64,000 bases of DNA from Amycolatopsis deserti (GTDB lineage: Bacteria > Actinomycetota > Actinomycetes > Mycobacteriales > Pseudonocardiaceae). The position numbers were made by a program, and so were the translations under genes. Location: assembly GCF_014653945.1 (NCBI RefSeq), contig NZ_BNAU01000007.1, positions 62,001 to 126,000 of the forward strand, in the 5' to 3' direction. The notes beneath the pieces are model-generated. The model was not told the origin of the DNA and did not search any database. It saw only the letters and a list, made by a program, of their open reading frames with translations. Positions within the stretch are counted from its first letter, which is position 1, and each line of letters starts with the position of its first letter. Of this stretch, positions 1 to 8,975 are shown piece by piece.

Positions 1-3000
1 GCACCATCCGGCCCTCGCCGCCGGGGAAGAGCACCGAGAACACCGTCTCGAACTCACGGGCGACATCGTAGTACGCCGAGGTGAAGACCTCGAGGATCTT
101 GTCGTCCACTTCCTTGATGACCGTCAGCAGATCCTTGCGCGTCGCCTTCAGGTCTTCCAGCTGGGTGGACAGGAACTTGTACCGTTCCTCCAGCGCGGCG
201 AACTCCTCCAGCGCCAGCGGGTTGACTTTGCCCAGCGTCGCGAGGTCGCGCTCGGCCCGCTTGGCCCGCCGCTCCTGGGTGCTCCGGTCGTACGGGATGG
301 CCGGCGGGGCGCTGACCTGCTCGCCGTTCGCCTTGGCCTCCTCGTACTCGGCCATCTCCTGCGCGCTCGGCGGCACCGGCACGTCCGGCCCGTACTCGGC
401 GACCAGGTCCTCCAGGCCGATGCCGAAGTCCTCGGCGATCTTCGTCTCCAGCTGCTCCAGCCGCAGCCGCTGTTCGGCGCGCAACACCTCGTCCCGGTGC
501 ACCGCGTCGGTCAGCTTCTCCAGCTCGTGGGTCAGCTCGCGGACCCGGTTGCGCACCTGGGCCAGCGCCGCCTCGCGCTGCTGTCGCACCGCCTGCGCCT
601 CGTCGCGCTCGGCGGCCGCCCGCTGCACCGACAGCTCGATCCGCTCCAGTGCCAGCTCACCGGCGTCGACCACGGCAGCCGCGATCGCCGCGCCACGAGC
701 CCGCGCCGCCCGCGCCTTCTCAGCCCGCTCCCGCGCCGCGCGCTCCGCGTGCGCGGCCCGGCGCAGCGAATCGGCGCGGCCGGCGATGCTGCGGGCCCGC
801 TCCTCGGAGGTGCGCAGCGCCAGCCGCGACTCGACCTCCTCCTGGCGCACCGCCGCCAGCCGTTCCGCGGCCTCGTCGCGGGCGCTGGTGTCCGGGTCCT
901 CGTCCACCGGCTGCTCGGCGACCGCCGCCAGCCGCTCCTCCAGCTCCGCCAGGCTGGCCAGCGCCTGCTCGCGGCTGGCCTCGACCTTCGCGCGCTGGTC
1001 CCGCAGCCGCGTCACCTCGGCCTCGGCCGACCGCGCGGCCTGCTGCAGCCGGTTCAGCCGCTCCGACGACCGGGCCTTGCGGACCTTCGCCTCGGAAAGC
1101 GCTTCCTTCGCCTGGGCCACCTCGTCGCGCCGGGCCTGCTGCTCCGCGCGGGCGCCCTCCAGCTCAGCGGCCGTCTGCTCCAGGCGACGCTCCGCCGCCA
1201 TCAGCCGGTCCCGCGCCTCGTCGACCGCGGCCTGCACCTCGATGACGCTTTCGCTGCGACCCGAGCCACCGACCGCCCAGTGCGAGCCGAAGACGTCGCC
1301 CTCGGCCGTCACCGCGCTGACCTCTGGGTGCGCCGCGACCAGCTGCCGCGCCGCCTCCAGGGTGTCCACCACCGCGATCCGGTCCAGCGCGCGCTCCACC
1401 GCGGGCCGCAGCGGCTCCGGCGCGGTGACCACGTCCCGGGCCCAGCGCGCGCCGTCCGGCAGCGACGGCCAGCCCGAGGTGTCCACTGTGTACGGAGCGC
1501 CGCCGAGCAGCACCCCGGCTCGGCCGGAGTCGTTGTCCTTCAGGAACTTCAGCGCGGCGATCGCCTCGTCGCCGCCCTGCACCGCCACCGCGTCGGCGAC
1601 CGGGCCAAGCGCCGCGGCGAGCGCGACCTCGTAGCCGGTCTCCACCGACAGCAACGCGGCGACCGATCCGAGCAGCCCGGGCAGCCGGTCGCCCGCGCCG
1701 AGCAGCTCGCCGGCGCCGTCCTTGCGCCGCAGGCCCATCGACAGCGCGTCCACCCGCGCCTTCTCCGACGCGATCTCGCGCTCGGCCTGCCGCTCGGCCT
1801 TGACCAGCTCCTCGACGCGCGCCTTCGCGGCCTGGTTGGCCTGGACCGCGCGGTCGTGCCGGTCCTGCAGGTCGGCGTCGTCGGACTCCTCGACGCCGCC
1901 CTCGGCCCGCGCCTCCTCCAGCTCCTCCACGGCCAGCTCGGCCCGCGCGGCGGACTCGTCGATGGCCGCGGTGAGGCGGTCGATCTCGTCGGAGGTCGCG
2001 CTGTTCTTGCTGCGCAGCGCCTCGACCTGGCCGGTGAGCTTCGCCAGGCCCTCGCGCCGGTCGGCGATCGCCCGCACGGCGGCCATGTGCGCCTTCTCCG
2101 CGGCCTGGACCTCGTGCTCCAGCTCTTCGCGGCGCAGCACGGCCTCGGCGAGCGTCTCGCGGGCGATCATGACCGCCTCGTTCAGCTCGGCCTCGCGCTC
2201 GGCGACCTGCTCGGCCTCGGCCAGCAGCTCCTCCGGATCCCGGCCGCCGGTCGCGGTGTCGACCTCGGCGGACAGGTGCCGCTGCCGCTCCACGGCCAGC
2301 CGCACGGTCCCGCGCAGCCGCTCGCCCAGCGCGGACAGCTTGAACCAGGTGTCCTGCGCGGCGTTGAGGCGCGGCGCGTCCTCCGCGACCATCGCCTCGA
2401 GCTGGGCCTCCTCGGCGCCGGCGAGCTCGAGGGCCTGCTCCACCTCGGCGCGGCGGGCGCGGGCGGCGTTCTCGTCCGCCTCCTCGCGCGCGATCGCGGC
2501 GCGCTGCGTGACCAGGTCGTCGGCCAGCAGTCGCAGGCGCGCGTCCCGCAGCTCGGCCTGCACGGACTGCGCCTTGCGGGCGATCTCGGCCTGCTTGCCC
2601 AGCGGCTTGAGCTGGCGGCGCAGCTCCGCGGTGAGGTCGTTGAGGCGGTCCAGGTTCGCCTGCATCGCGGTGAGCTTGCGCAGCGCCTTTTCCTTGCGCT
2701 TGCGGTGCTTGAGCACACCCGCGGCCTCCTCGATGAAGGCGCGGCGCTCCTCCGGCTTCGACTCCAGGATCTGCGCGAGCTGGCCCTGGCCGACGATGAC
2801 GTGCATCTCGCGGCCGATGCCGGAGTCCGACAGCAGCTCCTGGATGTCCAGCAGACGGCACGAGCTGCCGTTGATCTCGTACTCGCTGGCGCCGTCGCGG
2901 AACATCCGGCGGGTGATCGACACCTCGCTGTATTCGATCGGCAGCGCGCCGTCGGCGTTGTCGATGGTCAGGGTGACCTCGGCGCGGCCCAGCGGGGCGC

Positions 3001-3214
3001 GGCCGGAGGTGCCGGCGAAGATGACGTCCTCCATCTTGCCGCCGCGCAGGTCCTTCGCGCCCTGCGTGCCCATCACCCAGCGCAGCGCGTCGAGCACGTT
3101 CGACTTCCCCGACCCGTTCGGGCCGACGACGCAGGTGATGCCCGGTTCGAACCGCAGGGTGGTAGCCGAGGCGAAGGACTTGAAGCCCTTCAGCGTCAAG
3201 CTCTTGAGATGCAC
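1..3214 (-). CDS. smc: Chromosome partition protein SMC (C-terminal end cut by window edge)
   Basis: ATPase of the bacterial condensin complex (with ScpA/ScpB) that compacts and segregates the chromosome. The first 1071 residues are visible; the family is about 1190 residues, so the C-terminal signature and Walker B head lies beyond base 1. The N-terminal head starts MHLKSLTLKGFKSF and has the Walker A motif GPNGSGKSN near residue 32, followed by the Q-loop area (GQGQLAQI). Long Glu/Arg/Ala-rich coiled coils flank a hinge around residues 500-650. The GTG at 3214 is chosen because family members begin with this MHLKSL peptide. acyP lies upstream on the same strand about 120 bp away, the same smc-acyP neighbourhood as in mycobacteria. 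Nothing looks abnormal apart from the window truncation. Confidence 0.97.
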   Translation of the reverse strand, partial: MHLKSLTLKGFKSFASATTLRFEPGITCVVGPNGSGKSNVLDALRWVMGTQGAKDLRGGKMEDVIFAGTSGRAPLGRAEVTLTIDNADGALPIEYSEVSITRRMFRDGASEYEINGSSCRLLDIQELLSDSGIGREMHVIVGQGQLAQILESKPEERRAFIEEAAGVLKHRKRKEKALRKLTAMQANLDRLNDLTAELRRQLKPLGKQAEIARKAQSVQAELRDARLRLLADDLVTQRAAIAREEADENAARARRAEVEQALELAGAEEAQLEAMVAEDAPRLNAAQDTWFKLSALGERLRGTVRLAVERQRHLSAEVDTATGGRDPEELLAEAEQVAEREAELNEAVMIARETLAEAVLRREELEHEVQAAEKAHMAAVRAIADRREGLAKLTGQVEALRSKNSATSDEIDRLTAAIDESAARAELAVEELEEARAEGGVEESDDADLQDRHDRAVQANQAAKARVEELVKAERQAEREIASEKARVDALSMGLRRKDGAGELLGAGDRLPGLLGSVAALLSVETGYEVALAAALGPVADAVAVQGGDEAIAALKFLKDNDSGRAGVLLGGAPYTVDTSGWPSLPDGARWARDVVTAPEPLRPAVERALDRIAVVDTLEAARQLVAAHPEVSAVTAEGDVFGSHWAVGGSGRSESVIEVQAAVDEARDRLMAAERRLEQTAAELEGARAEQQARRDEVAQAKEALSEAKVRKARSSERLNRLQQAARSAEAEVTRLRDQRAKVEASREQALASLAELEERLAAVAEQPVDEDPDTSARDEAAERLAAVRQEEVESRLALRTSEERARSIAGRADSLRRAAHAERAARERAEKARAARARGAAIAAAVVDAGELALERIELSVQRAAAERDEAQAVRQQREAALAQVRNRVRELTHELEKLTDAVHRDEVLRAEQRLRLEQLETKIAEDFGIGLEDLVAEYGPDVPVPPSAQEMAEYEEAKANGEQVSAPPAIPYDRSTQERRAKRAERDLATLGKVNPLALEEFAALEERYKFLSTQLEDLKATRKDLLTVIKEVDDKILEVFTSAYYDVAREFETVFSVLFPGGEGRMV

Positions 3215-3335
3215 GTGGCGGGACCCTTCAACGCCTGAGTGATCCAGGAAGTCTATCCGGGGCGGATGCCGGTCCCGGTCATGGCCGTGGGCGTGTTGTC
3301 CCCGCCAGCCCCAGGCGCCTCCCCAGTCCCAGGTG

Positions 3336-3623
3336 TCACTCCTCCACGAAGCCCGTCAGCCCACCCTTCGCCGGCGACCAGTGCTCGACCACTTGATCCA
3401 CACGACCGGGTGACGATGTTGAGCGGAGGAGATCGAGTAGCTGCTGACAGTGGTCTTCGCTACCCTCCGCCAACACCCGAACACGCCCGTCGTCGAGGTT
3501 GCGCGCACTGCCGACCAGGCCCAGTTCCAGCGCCCGGCATCGGGTCCACCAGCGGAAACCCACTCCCTGCACCCGTCCGCTGACCCACGCCGTGAGCCGG
3601 ACGGCGTCCTTTTCACCCGTCAC
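3336..3623 (-). CDS. acyP: Acylphosphatase
   Basis: Small enzyme (95 residues) hydrolysing carboxyl-phosphate bonds of acylphosphates in the cytoplasm. The signature is clear: [15 protein letters not shown] at about residues 14-28 carries the catalytic Arg in the VGFR phosphate-binding loop. The catalytic Asn is in the segment [13 protein letters not shown]. The length equals the usual 90-95 residues. The GTG start at 3623 ([10 protein letters not shown]) is chosen over longer in-frame extensions because it gives the normal family N-terminus. The gene sits directly upstream of smc on the same strand, as in Mycobacterium, and may be cotranscribed with it. Confidence 0.93.
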   Translation of the reverse strand: MTGEKDAVRLTAWVSGRVQGVGFRWWTRCRALELGLVGSARNLDDGRVRVLAEGSEDHCQQLLDLLRSTSSPGRVDQVVEHWSPAKGGLTGFVEE

Positions 3624-3792
3624 GTCTCTTATCCTGCCGGAAGCTTTCCGACTGCGGAGGGTGATCATCCCGGTGCTCCTGGACAGATCGGCGTTCACTC
3701 TTGGTGCTAATCTCCCCGGCAGGCGCCACCATTCGGGCTCACTCGCCCGGATGTGCTCAAGCCGGTTTCCCCGCCAGTTCAAGGAGCGACAA

Positions 3793-4425
3793 ATGGCCCA
3801 CATGGGTCGTCGGACCGAGGTGTCCCCGCCGCGCGACTCCGCCACGCGCAGCCAGCGCAGCGGCTACGTGCTGCTCGCGGTCAGCGGTGTCGTGCTCGCC
3901 ACCGCGTTCGGGGGGCTCGCCTCGATCATCGCGCCGGGCGACTCGCCGAAGGTCGCGGTGCCCGGCGGCACCAACTCGACTTCCGGAGCGCAGCTCATCC
4001 CCGGTGACGCGGCTCCCGGGCAGACGCCGGTGACCGTCGACGGCGTCGCGATCCCCGCGGGCAGCCGGACGGCCGTGGTGACGACGAACCCGGACGGGAC
4101 GCAGGTCGTGACGCTGCTGCCGGCCGAGGGCTCGAACGAGGCGCCGATCGTGCTGCCGCCGGGCACCCCGCTGCCGCCCGGCACGGTCATCCCGCCCGGC
4201 ACCACGCTGCCCCCGGGCACCACGACCACTCCCCCGCGCAACGACATCCCCGCGACGCGGACCACGCCGAACCCAACGTCGAGCAGCACACCCACCAGCA
4301 CGCCGGACACGACTTCGCCGACCACGGATCCGACCACGCCGACCAGCAACACCGCGCCGCCGAGCACTCCGACCGACGACAGCTCGACGTCAAGCGGCAG
4401 CGACAGCTCGAACCCGACCACCTGA
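3793..4425 (+). CDS. Membrane-anchored Pro/Thr-rich protein of unknown function
   Basis: A 210-residue protein with no recognised catalytic domain. It has a short basic N-terminus, one predicted transmembrane segment at about residues 24-47 ([17 protein letters not shown]), and an exported part. That part contains a short beta-like region ([20 protein letters not shown]), then PPGT repeats (four or five copies around residues 120-145), then a Thr/Ser/Pro/Asp tail to the end. Such low-complexity tails are typical of proteins that span or decorate the actinobacterial cell wall. The start is set by an AAGGAG ribosome binding site at 3781-3786. The last 36 bp overlap the convergent membrane-protein gene. 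Function is unknown; a wall-associated role is inference only. Confidence 0.75.
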   Translation: MAHMGRRTEVSPPRDSATRSQRSGYVLLAVSGVVLATAFGGLASIIAPGDSPKVAVPGGTNSTSGAQLIPGDAAPGQTPVTVDGVAIPAGSRTAVVTTNPDGTQVVTLLPAEGSNEAPIVLPPGTPLPPGTVIPPGTTLPPGTTTTPPRNDIPATRTTPNPTSSSTPTSTPDTTSPTTDPTTPTSNTAPPSTPTDDSSTSSGSDSSNPTT

Positions 4426-5124
4426 CCGGCGCCGGCTCACCAGCCGGACCACGACCGCGACCAGCGACAGCAGCGGCAACGGAAAGCCCAGCACCAGGCC
4501 GATCCCGGCGTCGGCGACCGGCGCGCACACCGCGGCCACGAACACCCACACCGGACCGGTCCGCGGCTTCCCGGCGGCGGCCCACGGCGTGCGTTTCCAG
4601 GGTTTCGCCACGGAAAGCCAGGCCTGGAAGGCGATCGCGCTCGCCATGAGCACCGTGCCGCCGACGAGTGCGCCGGGTGGGGGCTCTCCAGCGAGCGCGG
4701 CCCGTTCCGCGTCGGCCAGTGCCGGGGACAGCACGATGATGGCGACGTTGAACTGCACCACGGTGATGGTGAACTTGCCGAACACCCACCAGTGCCGGAA
4801 GAACCCCCACGGCGTCGCCGCCGCGAGCAGGAACCCGGTGAACGCCGACGCGTTCGCCAGCGGGGCGAGCAGGTGCAGGTCGATCGCGTGGGCCATGGAC
4901 ATCGCGCTCGCCCGGCGGCCGGGGTCCCCGCCCGAGCCGATCAGCATGAGCACGAACAACGTGAGCGCCTCGGCCATCCAGCCGACGGACGTGATGATGT
5001 GCAGCCAGACGGCCGCGTGCCGCCATCCCTTGAGCATGCCGTCGAGGCTGCCGCGCGGAGCGGGCCGGCACATCGGGCGCCGCCCGGATTCCGCCCCTGG
5101 CCGGGAGTCGCCCGATGTTGACAC
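4390..5124 (-). CDS. Putative multi-pass membrane protein
   Basis: Up to 244 residues with about four hydrophobic helices: around LHIITSVGWMAEALTLFVL, the LLAPLANASAFTGFLL region, FTITVVQFNVAIIVLS and the C-terminal VWVFVAAVCAPVADAG/LPLLSLVAVVV. It resembles predicted integral membrane proteins of the DUF2269 type, but I am not certain of the family. The GTG at 5124 is the longest start. An internal ATG at 5037 (MLKGWRHAAVWLH) begins just before the first helix and may be the real start; neither has a strong ribosome binding site. It is transcribed in the same direction as, and directly downstream of, kdpE (21 bp), so it may be read from the kdp operon. The 3' end overlaps the convergent gene at 3793-4425. 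Confidence 0.6.
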   Translation of the reverse strand: MSTSGDSRPGAESGRRPMCRPAPRGSLDGMLKGWRHAAVWLHIITSVGWMAEALTLFVLMLIGSGGDPGRRASAMSMAHAIDLHLLAPLANASAFTGFLLAAATPWGFFRHWWVFGKFTITVVQFNVAIIVLSPALADAERAALAGEPPPGALVGGTVLMASAIAFQAWLSVAKPWKRTPWAAAGKPRTGPVWVFVAAVCAPVADAGIGLVLGFPLPLLSLVAVVVRLVSRRRSGGRVRAVAAA

Positions 5125-5145
5125 CCGCCGTCACGCGACGGCGAC

Positions 5146-5838
5146 TCACGCTTCGAAGCGGTAGCCCATCCCGGGTTCGGTGATCAGGTGCCGCGGCCGC
5201 GACGGCTCGCGCTCCAGTTTGCGGCGCAGCTGGGCCAGGTAGACGCGCAGGTAGTGCGACTCGTTCTCATAACCCGGGCCCCACACCTCGCGCAGCAGCT
5301 GCTTCTGCGCCACCAGCCGGCCCCGGTTGCGCACCAGCAGCTCCAGCACGCCCCACTCGGTCTTCGTCAGGTGCACCTCGACGCCATCGCGGTGCACCTT
5401 CTTCGCCAGCAGGTCCAGCGTGAACGACTCCGTCTCGATCACCGCCTCACCCTCGGCCGACGGCACCGCCGACCGCCGCAGGGCGGCGCGCAGCCGGGCC
5501 AGCAGCTCGTCCATCCCGAACGGCTTCGTCACGTAGTCGTCCGCGCCCAGGTCCAGCGCCTTGACCTTGTCCGGCGACTCACCGCGGGCGGACAACACGA
5601 TGATCGGCACCGTGGTCCACCCGCGCAGCCCGGTGATCACGTCGGTGCCGTCGATGTCCGGCAACCCCAGGTCCAGCACCACGACGTCCGGTTTCGTCTC
5701 GGCCACCGCCCGCAACGCCGCGGCCCCGTCGTGCGCCGTCACGACCTTGTACCCGCGCGCGGTCAGGTTGATCCGCAGCGCGCGCACGATCTGCGGCTCG
5801 TCGTCGACCACCAGGACCGTGCCGGTCTGCTCGGTCAC
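5146..5838 (-). CDS. kdpE: KdpE response regulator
   Basis: Two-component response regulator (230 residues) that activates kdp transcription under potassium limitation or osmotic stress after phosphorylation by KdpD. The receiver domain (1-120) has the acidic pair D12/D13, phosphoacceptor D56 in VVVLDLGLP, S83 and K105 (VTKPF). The OmpR/PhoB winged-helix domain spans about 130-228 (LTKTEWGVLELLV, SHYLRVYLAQLRRKLE). The GTG start overlaps the kdpD stop as GTGA (5835-5838), so translation is coupled. It is the last kdp gene, in the order F-A-B-C-D-E. Confidence 0.97.
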   Translation of the reverse strand: MTEQTGTVLVVDDEPQIVRALRINLTARGYKVVTAHDGAAALRAVAETKPDVVVLDLGLPDIDGTDVITGLRGWTTVPIIVLSARGESPDKVKALDLGADDYVTKPFGMDELLARLRAALRRSAVPSAEGEAVIETESFTLDLLAKKVHRDGVEVHLTKTEWGVLELLVRNRGRLVAQKQLLREVWGPGYENESHYLRVYLAQLRRKLEREPSRPRHLITEPGMGYRFEA

Positions 5839-8381
5839 GGAGCCACCTCCTTCAGCACCACCGGCACCACGTCGGGAGCCTGGCACGCCTTGAGCGCCAC
5901 CACCACCGTGAGCCCGCCGCCGGGTGTGTCCTCCGCCCGGATCGCGCCGCCCATGGCCTCGGTGAATCCTTTCGCGACGGACAACCCGAGCCCCACCCCG
6001 GGCGTCGCGTCCCGGTCCCCGAGCCTCTGGAACGGCGCGAACGCGGCCTCCGCCATGCCCTTCTTCAACCCGCGCCCGTGGTCGACGATCCGCAGCTCGA
6101 CCCACTCCGCGTACGCCGACCCCCGCACCGCCACCGGCGCCCCGCCGTGCCGCAACGCGTTGTCCAGCACGTTCGCGATCACCCGCTCCAGCAGCCCCGG
6201 ATCGGCCATCACCGCGGGCAGCCGCTCGTCCACCTCGACCGCCACCGACTCCGAACCGTCCACATTCGACAGCGCGTGCGCCACCACCTCGTCGTAGCCG
6301 ACCGGCCGCAGGTGCGTGCGCACCGCCCCGGCCGCCAGCCGCGACGAGTCGAGCAGGTTGTTCACCAGGCGCGCGAGCCGGTCGGTGGACTCCTCCGCCG
6401 CCTCCAGCAGCTCCTCGGTGTCCTCCGGCGACAGGTCGATGTCCTGCGCCCGCAGGCTGCCGATCGCGGCCTTGATCGAGGTCAGCGGCGTGCGCAGGTC
6501 GTGGCCCAGCGCGGACAGCAACGCCGTGCGCAGCTGGGTCGCCTCGGCCTGGCGCTCGGCTTCGGCCTGCGCCGCGGCCATCCGCTGCTGCCGCAAGGCG
6601 AGCAAAGCCTGGCCCGCCGCGGCCTCCAGTGCCCGCCGGTCGGCCGCCGGCAACGCCCGGCCGCGCAGGGTCAGGTGCACGTCCGCGGTGACCGGGATGT
6701 CCACATCGGCCTCGTCCGGCTTCCCGCACGGGTTGACGCCGGCGTGCTCGACCACCTGCCACTTGCCGCCGCGCTTTTCCAGCAGCACCACGCAATCCAT
6801 GCCGAAGTTCTCGCGCACCTTCTCCAGCAAGCGCGGCAACGGCTCGGCGCTCGTCAGGACCGTCCGCGCGTAGGAGGCCAGCAACGCCGCCTCGGTGCGG
6901 GCCTGCGCCGCCTGGGTGGCCCGCCGCGCCGCCCGGTCCACGACCAGCGCGACCAGCACCCCGACCAGGACCATCGCCACCAGCGTGATCACGTTGCTCT
7001 GCGCGTGCACGGTCAGCGTGTAGAGCGGTTCGGTGAAGAAGAAGTTCAGCAGCCCGGCCGACAGCAGCGCCGCCACCAGCGCCGGACCCAGGCCGCCGAC
7101 CAGCGCGACCACCACCGTGGCGAGGAAGTAGTCGACCACGTCGGTGGAGAAGTCCAGCTCCCGCCGCAGCAGCACCCCGGTCAGCGTCGCCAGCGCGGGC
7201 GCGAGGAACGCCAGCACCCAGCCGATCAGCAGCCGCGACGGCACCAGCGGGCTGCGCCGGCCCAGCCACGACCGCAGCCGCCCGCCCGCCTCGTCGTGGG
7301 TGACCATGTGCACGTCGATCTGTCCGGATTCCTGCACCACGGTCGCGCCGATGCCCTCGTCGAACAGCCGCGCGATCCGCGACCGCCGGGAGGTGCCGAG
7401 CACGAGCTGGGTCGCGTTGACGCCGCGGGCGAAGTCCAGCAGCGCGGTCGGCACGTCGTCGCCGACGACCGTGTGGAACGTGCCGCCGAGCTGGTCGGTG
7501 AGCTTGCGGTACCGGCCGGTCTCGACGTGCCCGAGCGGCGACAGCCCGTCGCCGCGCAGGACGTGCAGCACCAGCAGCTCCGCCCCGGCCCGGGTGGCGA
7601 TCCGGCTGCCGCGCCGGATCAGCGTCTCGCTCTCCGGCCCGCCGGTGATCGCGACGACCACCCGCTCCCGCGTCTCCCACGTGTCGGTGATCCGCTGCTC
7701 GGCGCGGTAGCGCTGCAACGCGACGTCCACCTGGTCGGCCACCCACAGCAGCGCCAGCTCGCGCAGGGCGGTGAGGTTGCCGGTGCGGAAGTAGTTGCCC
7801 AGCGCCGCGTCGATCCGCTCGGCCGGGTAGACGTTGCCGTGCGCGAGCCGCCGCCGCAGCGCCTGGGGCGTGATGTCGACCAGCTCCACCTGTTCGGCCC
7901 GGCGCACGACGTCGTCGGGCACGGTCTCCTGCTGGGCGACGCCGGTGATGCGCTCGACGACGTCGCTCAGGCTCTCCAGGTGCTGCACGTTCACCGTGGA
8001 CAGCACGTCGATCCCGGCGTCGAGCAGCTCCTCGATGTCCTGCCAGCGCTTCTCGTTGCGGGAGCCGGGCACGTTGGTGTGCGCCAGCTCGTCCACAATG
8101 GCCACCTCGGGGGCGCGGGCGAGCACCGCGTCCACGTCCAGCTCGGTGAAGTCCCGCCCGCGGTAGGTCATCCGCCGCCGCGGCACCGTCTCGATGCCCT
8201 CCAGCAGCGCCGCGGTCTTGGCCCGGCCGTGGGTCTCGACCAGGCCGGCGACCACGTCGGTGCCGCGGTCGAGGCGCCGCCGCGCCTCGCCCAGCATGGC
8301 GTAGGTCTTGCCCACGCCGGGCGCCGCGCCGAGGTAGATGCGCAGCTCCCCGCGGCGCGGCGGCTCCTTGTCCGGTTCCAC
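5835..8381 (-). CDS. kdpD: KdpD potassium/turgor sensor histidine kinase
   Basis: Membrane sensor kinase (848 residues) controlling kdp. The N-terminal KdpD domain has a Walker A (GAAPGVGKT, residues 18-26) and IVDELAHTN near 95-103. A universal-stress-protein-like domain follows (about 225-365). Four membrane helices lie at about 385-490, then a GAF-like region. The kinase core has H-box histidine H627 (ALGHDLRTPLT), N-box near N741, DHGRG near 767 and GVGLGL near 796. The length matches full KdpD rather than the short cyanobacterial form. The GTG start is four bases after the kdpC stop and the stop overlaps the kdpE start, so it belongs to the kdpFABCDE operon. All phosphotransfer residues are present. 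Confidence 0.97.
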   Translation of the reverse strand: MEPDKEPPRRGELRIYLGAAPGVGKTYAMLGEARRRLDRGTDVVAGLVETHGRAKTAALLEGIETVPRRRMTYRGRDFTELDVDAVLARAPEVAIVDELAHTNVPGSRNEKRWQDIEELLDAGIDVLSTVNVQHLESLSDVVERITGVAQQETVPDDVVRRAEQVELVDITPQALRRRLAHGNVYPAERIDAALGNYFRTGNLTALRELALLWVADQVDVALQRYRAEQRITDTWETRERVVVAITGGPESETLIRRGSRIATRAGAELLVLHVLRGDGLSPLGHVETGRYRKLTDQLGGTFHTVVGDDVPTALLDFARGVNATQLVLGTSRRSRIARLFDEGIGATVVQESGQIDVHMVTHDEAGGRLRSWLGRRSPLVPSRLLIGWVLAFLAPALATLTGVLLRRELDFSTDVVDYFLATVVVALVGGLGPALVAALLSAGLLNFFFTEPLYTLTVHAQSNVITLVAMVLVGVLVALVVDRAARRATQAAQARTEAALLASYARTVLTSAEPLPRLLEKVRENFGMDCVVLLEKRGGKWQVVEHAGVNPCGKPDEADVDIPVTADVHLTLRGRALPAADRRALEAAAGQALLALRQQRMAAAQAEAERQAEATQLRTALLSALGHDLRTPLTSIKAAIGSLRAQDIDLSPEDTEELLEAAEESTDRLARLVNNLLDSSRLAAGAVRTHLRPVGYDEVVAHALSNVDGSESVAVEVDERLPAVMADPGLLERVIANVLDNALRHGGAPVAVRGSAYAEWVELRIVDHGRGLKKGMAEAAFAPFQRLGDRDATPGVGLGLSVAKGFTEAMGGAIRAEDTPGGGLTVVVALKACQAPDVVPVVLKEVAP

Positions 8382-8385
8382 CTGT

Positions 8386-8973
8386 TCAGTGTGCTCCTGC
8401 CTGGCCGACCGCGAGGTTGAGCCGCAGCACGTTCACCCCGGGTACGCCGATGCCGTGCCCGGTCGTGTTCGCCTCCACCAGTTGCCGCACCCGCTCCTCG
8501 GTCAGCCCGGTGTTGCGCGCCACCCGCGGCACCTGCAGCTCGGCGTAGGCCACGCTGATCGTGGGGTCGAGTCCCGAGCCCGAGGCCGTCACCGCGTCGG
8601 CGGGCACCGCGTCCCGCGAGACGCCCTCGCGCTGCGCGACGGCCGCCTTGCGCTCCTCGACCGCCGCGACCAGATCGGAGTCGAACCCGCCCTTGTTCGA
8701 ACCGCCGGACACCGACGGGTCGCCGGTCGCCGAGGGCCGGGTGTGGAAGTACGGGTCGTGCGCCGGGTCCGCCGCGACCGGGTCGATCCCGATCAGCGAC
8801 GAGCCCACGACCTGCCCGTTCACCGTCACCAGCGACCCCTCGGCGTTGTCGTGCAGCCCGGGAACACGGGACACCGCCCACACGCCGAGCGTGTAGACCA
8901 CCCCCAGCAGCACCGTGAACACCAGCAGCACCCGCAGGCCCGCGCCGGTCTGCTTCACCAGAGTTCTGATCAT
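8386..8973 (-). CDS. kdpC: Potassium-transporting ATPase subunit C
   Basis: Accessory subunit of the KdpFABC high-affinity K+ pump (195 residues). One N-terminal transmembrane helix (about residues 12-34, VLLVFTVLLGVVYTLGVW) is followed by a periplasmic-side domain with the conserved regions AEGSLV, GSSLIGQ-like GSSLIGID, YFHTRPSA, ASGSGLDPTIS and NVLRLNLAV. It stabilises the complex and assists ATP binding by KdpB. The ATG at 8973 is two bases from the kdpB stop, and the stop is four bases from kdpD, so it is fully operonic. The length is normal for the family. Confidence 0.97.
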   Translation of the reverse strand: MIRTLVKQTGAGLRVLLVFTVLLGVVYTLGVWAVSRVPGLHDNAEGSLVTVNGQVVGSSLIGIDPVAADPAHDPYFHTRPSATGDPSVSGGSNKGGFDSDLVAAVEERKAAVAQREGVSRDAVPADAVTASGSGLDPTISVAYAELQVPRVARNTGLTEERVRQLVEANTTGHGIGVPGVNVLRLNLAVGQAGAH

Positions 8974-8975
8974 CA

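Noticed and set aside
81..3238. Long plus-strand ORFs opposite smc
   Set aside because: Shadows of the minus-strand smc, which carries the Walker A and coiled coil; the plus-strand products are low-complexity Arg/Ser/Leu runs.
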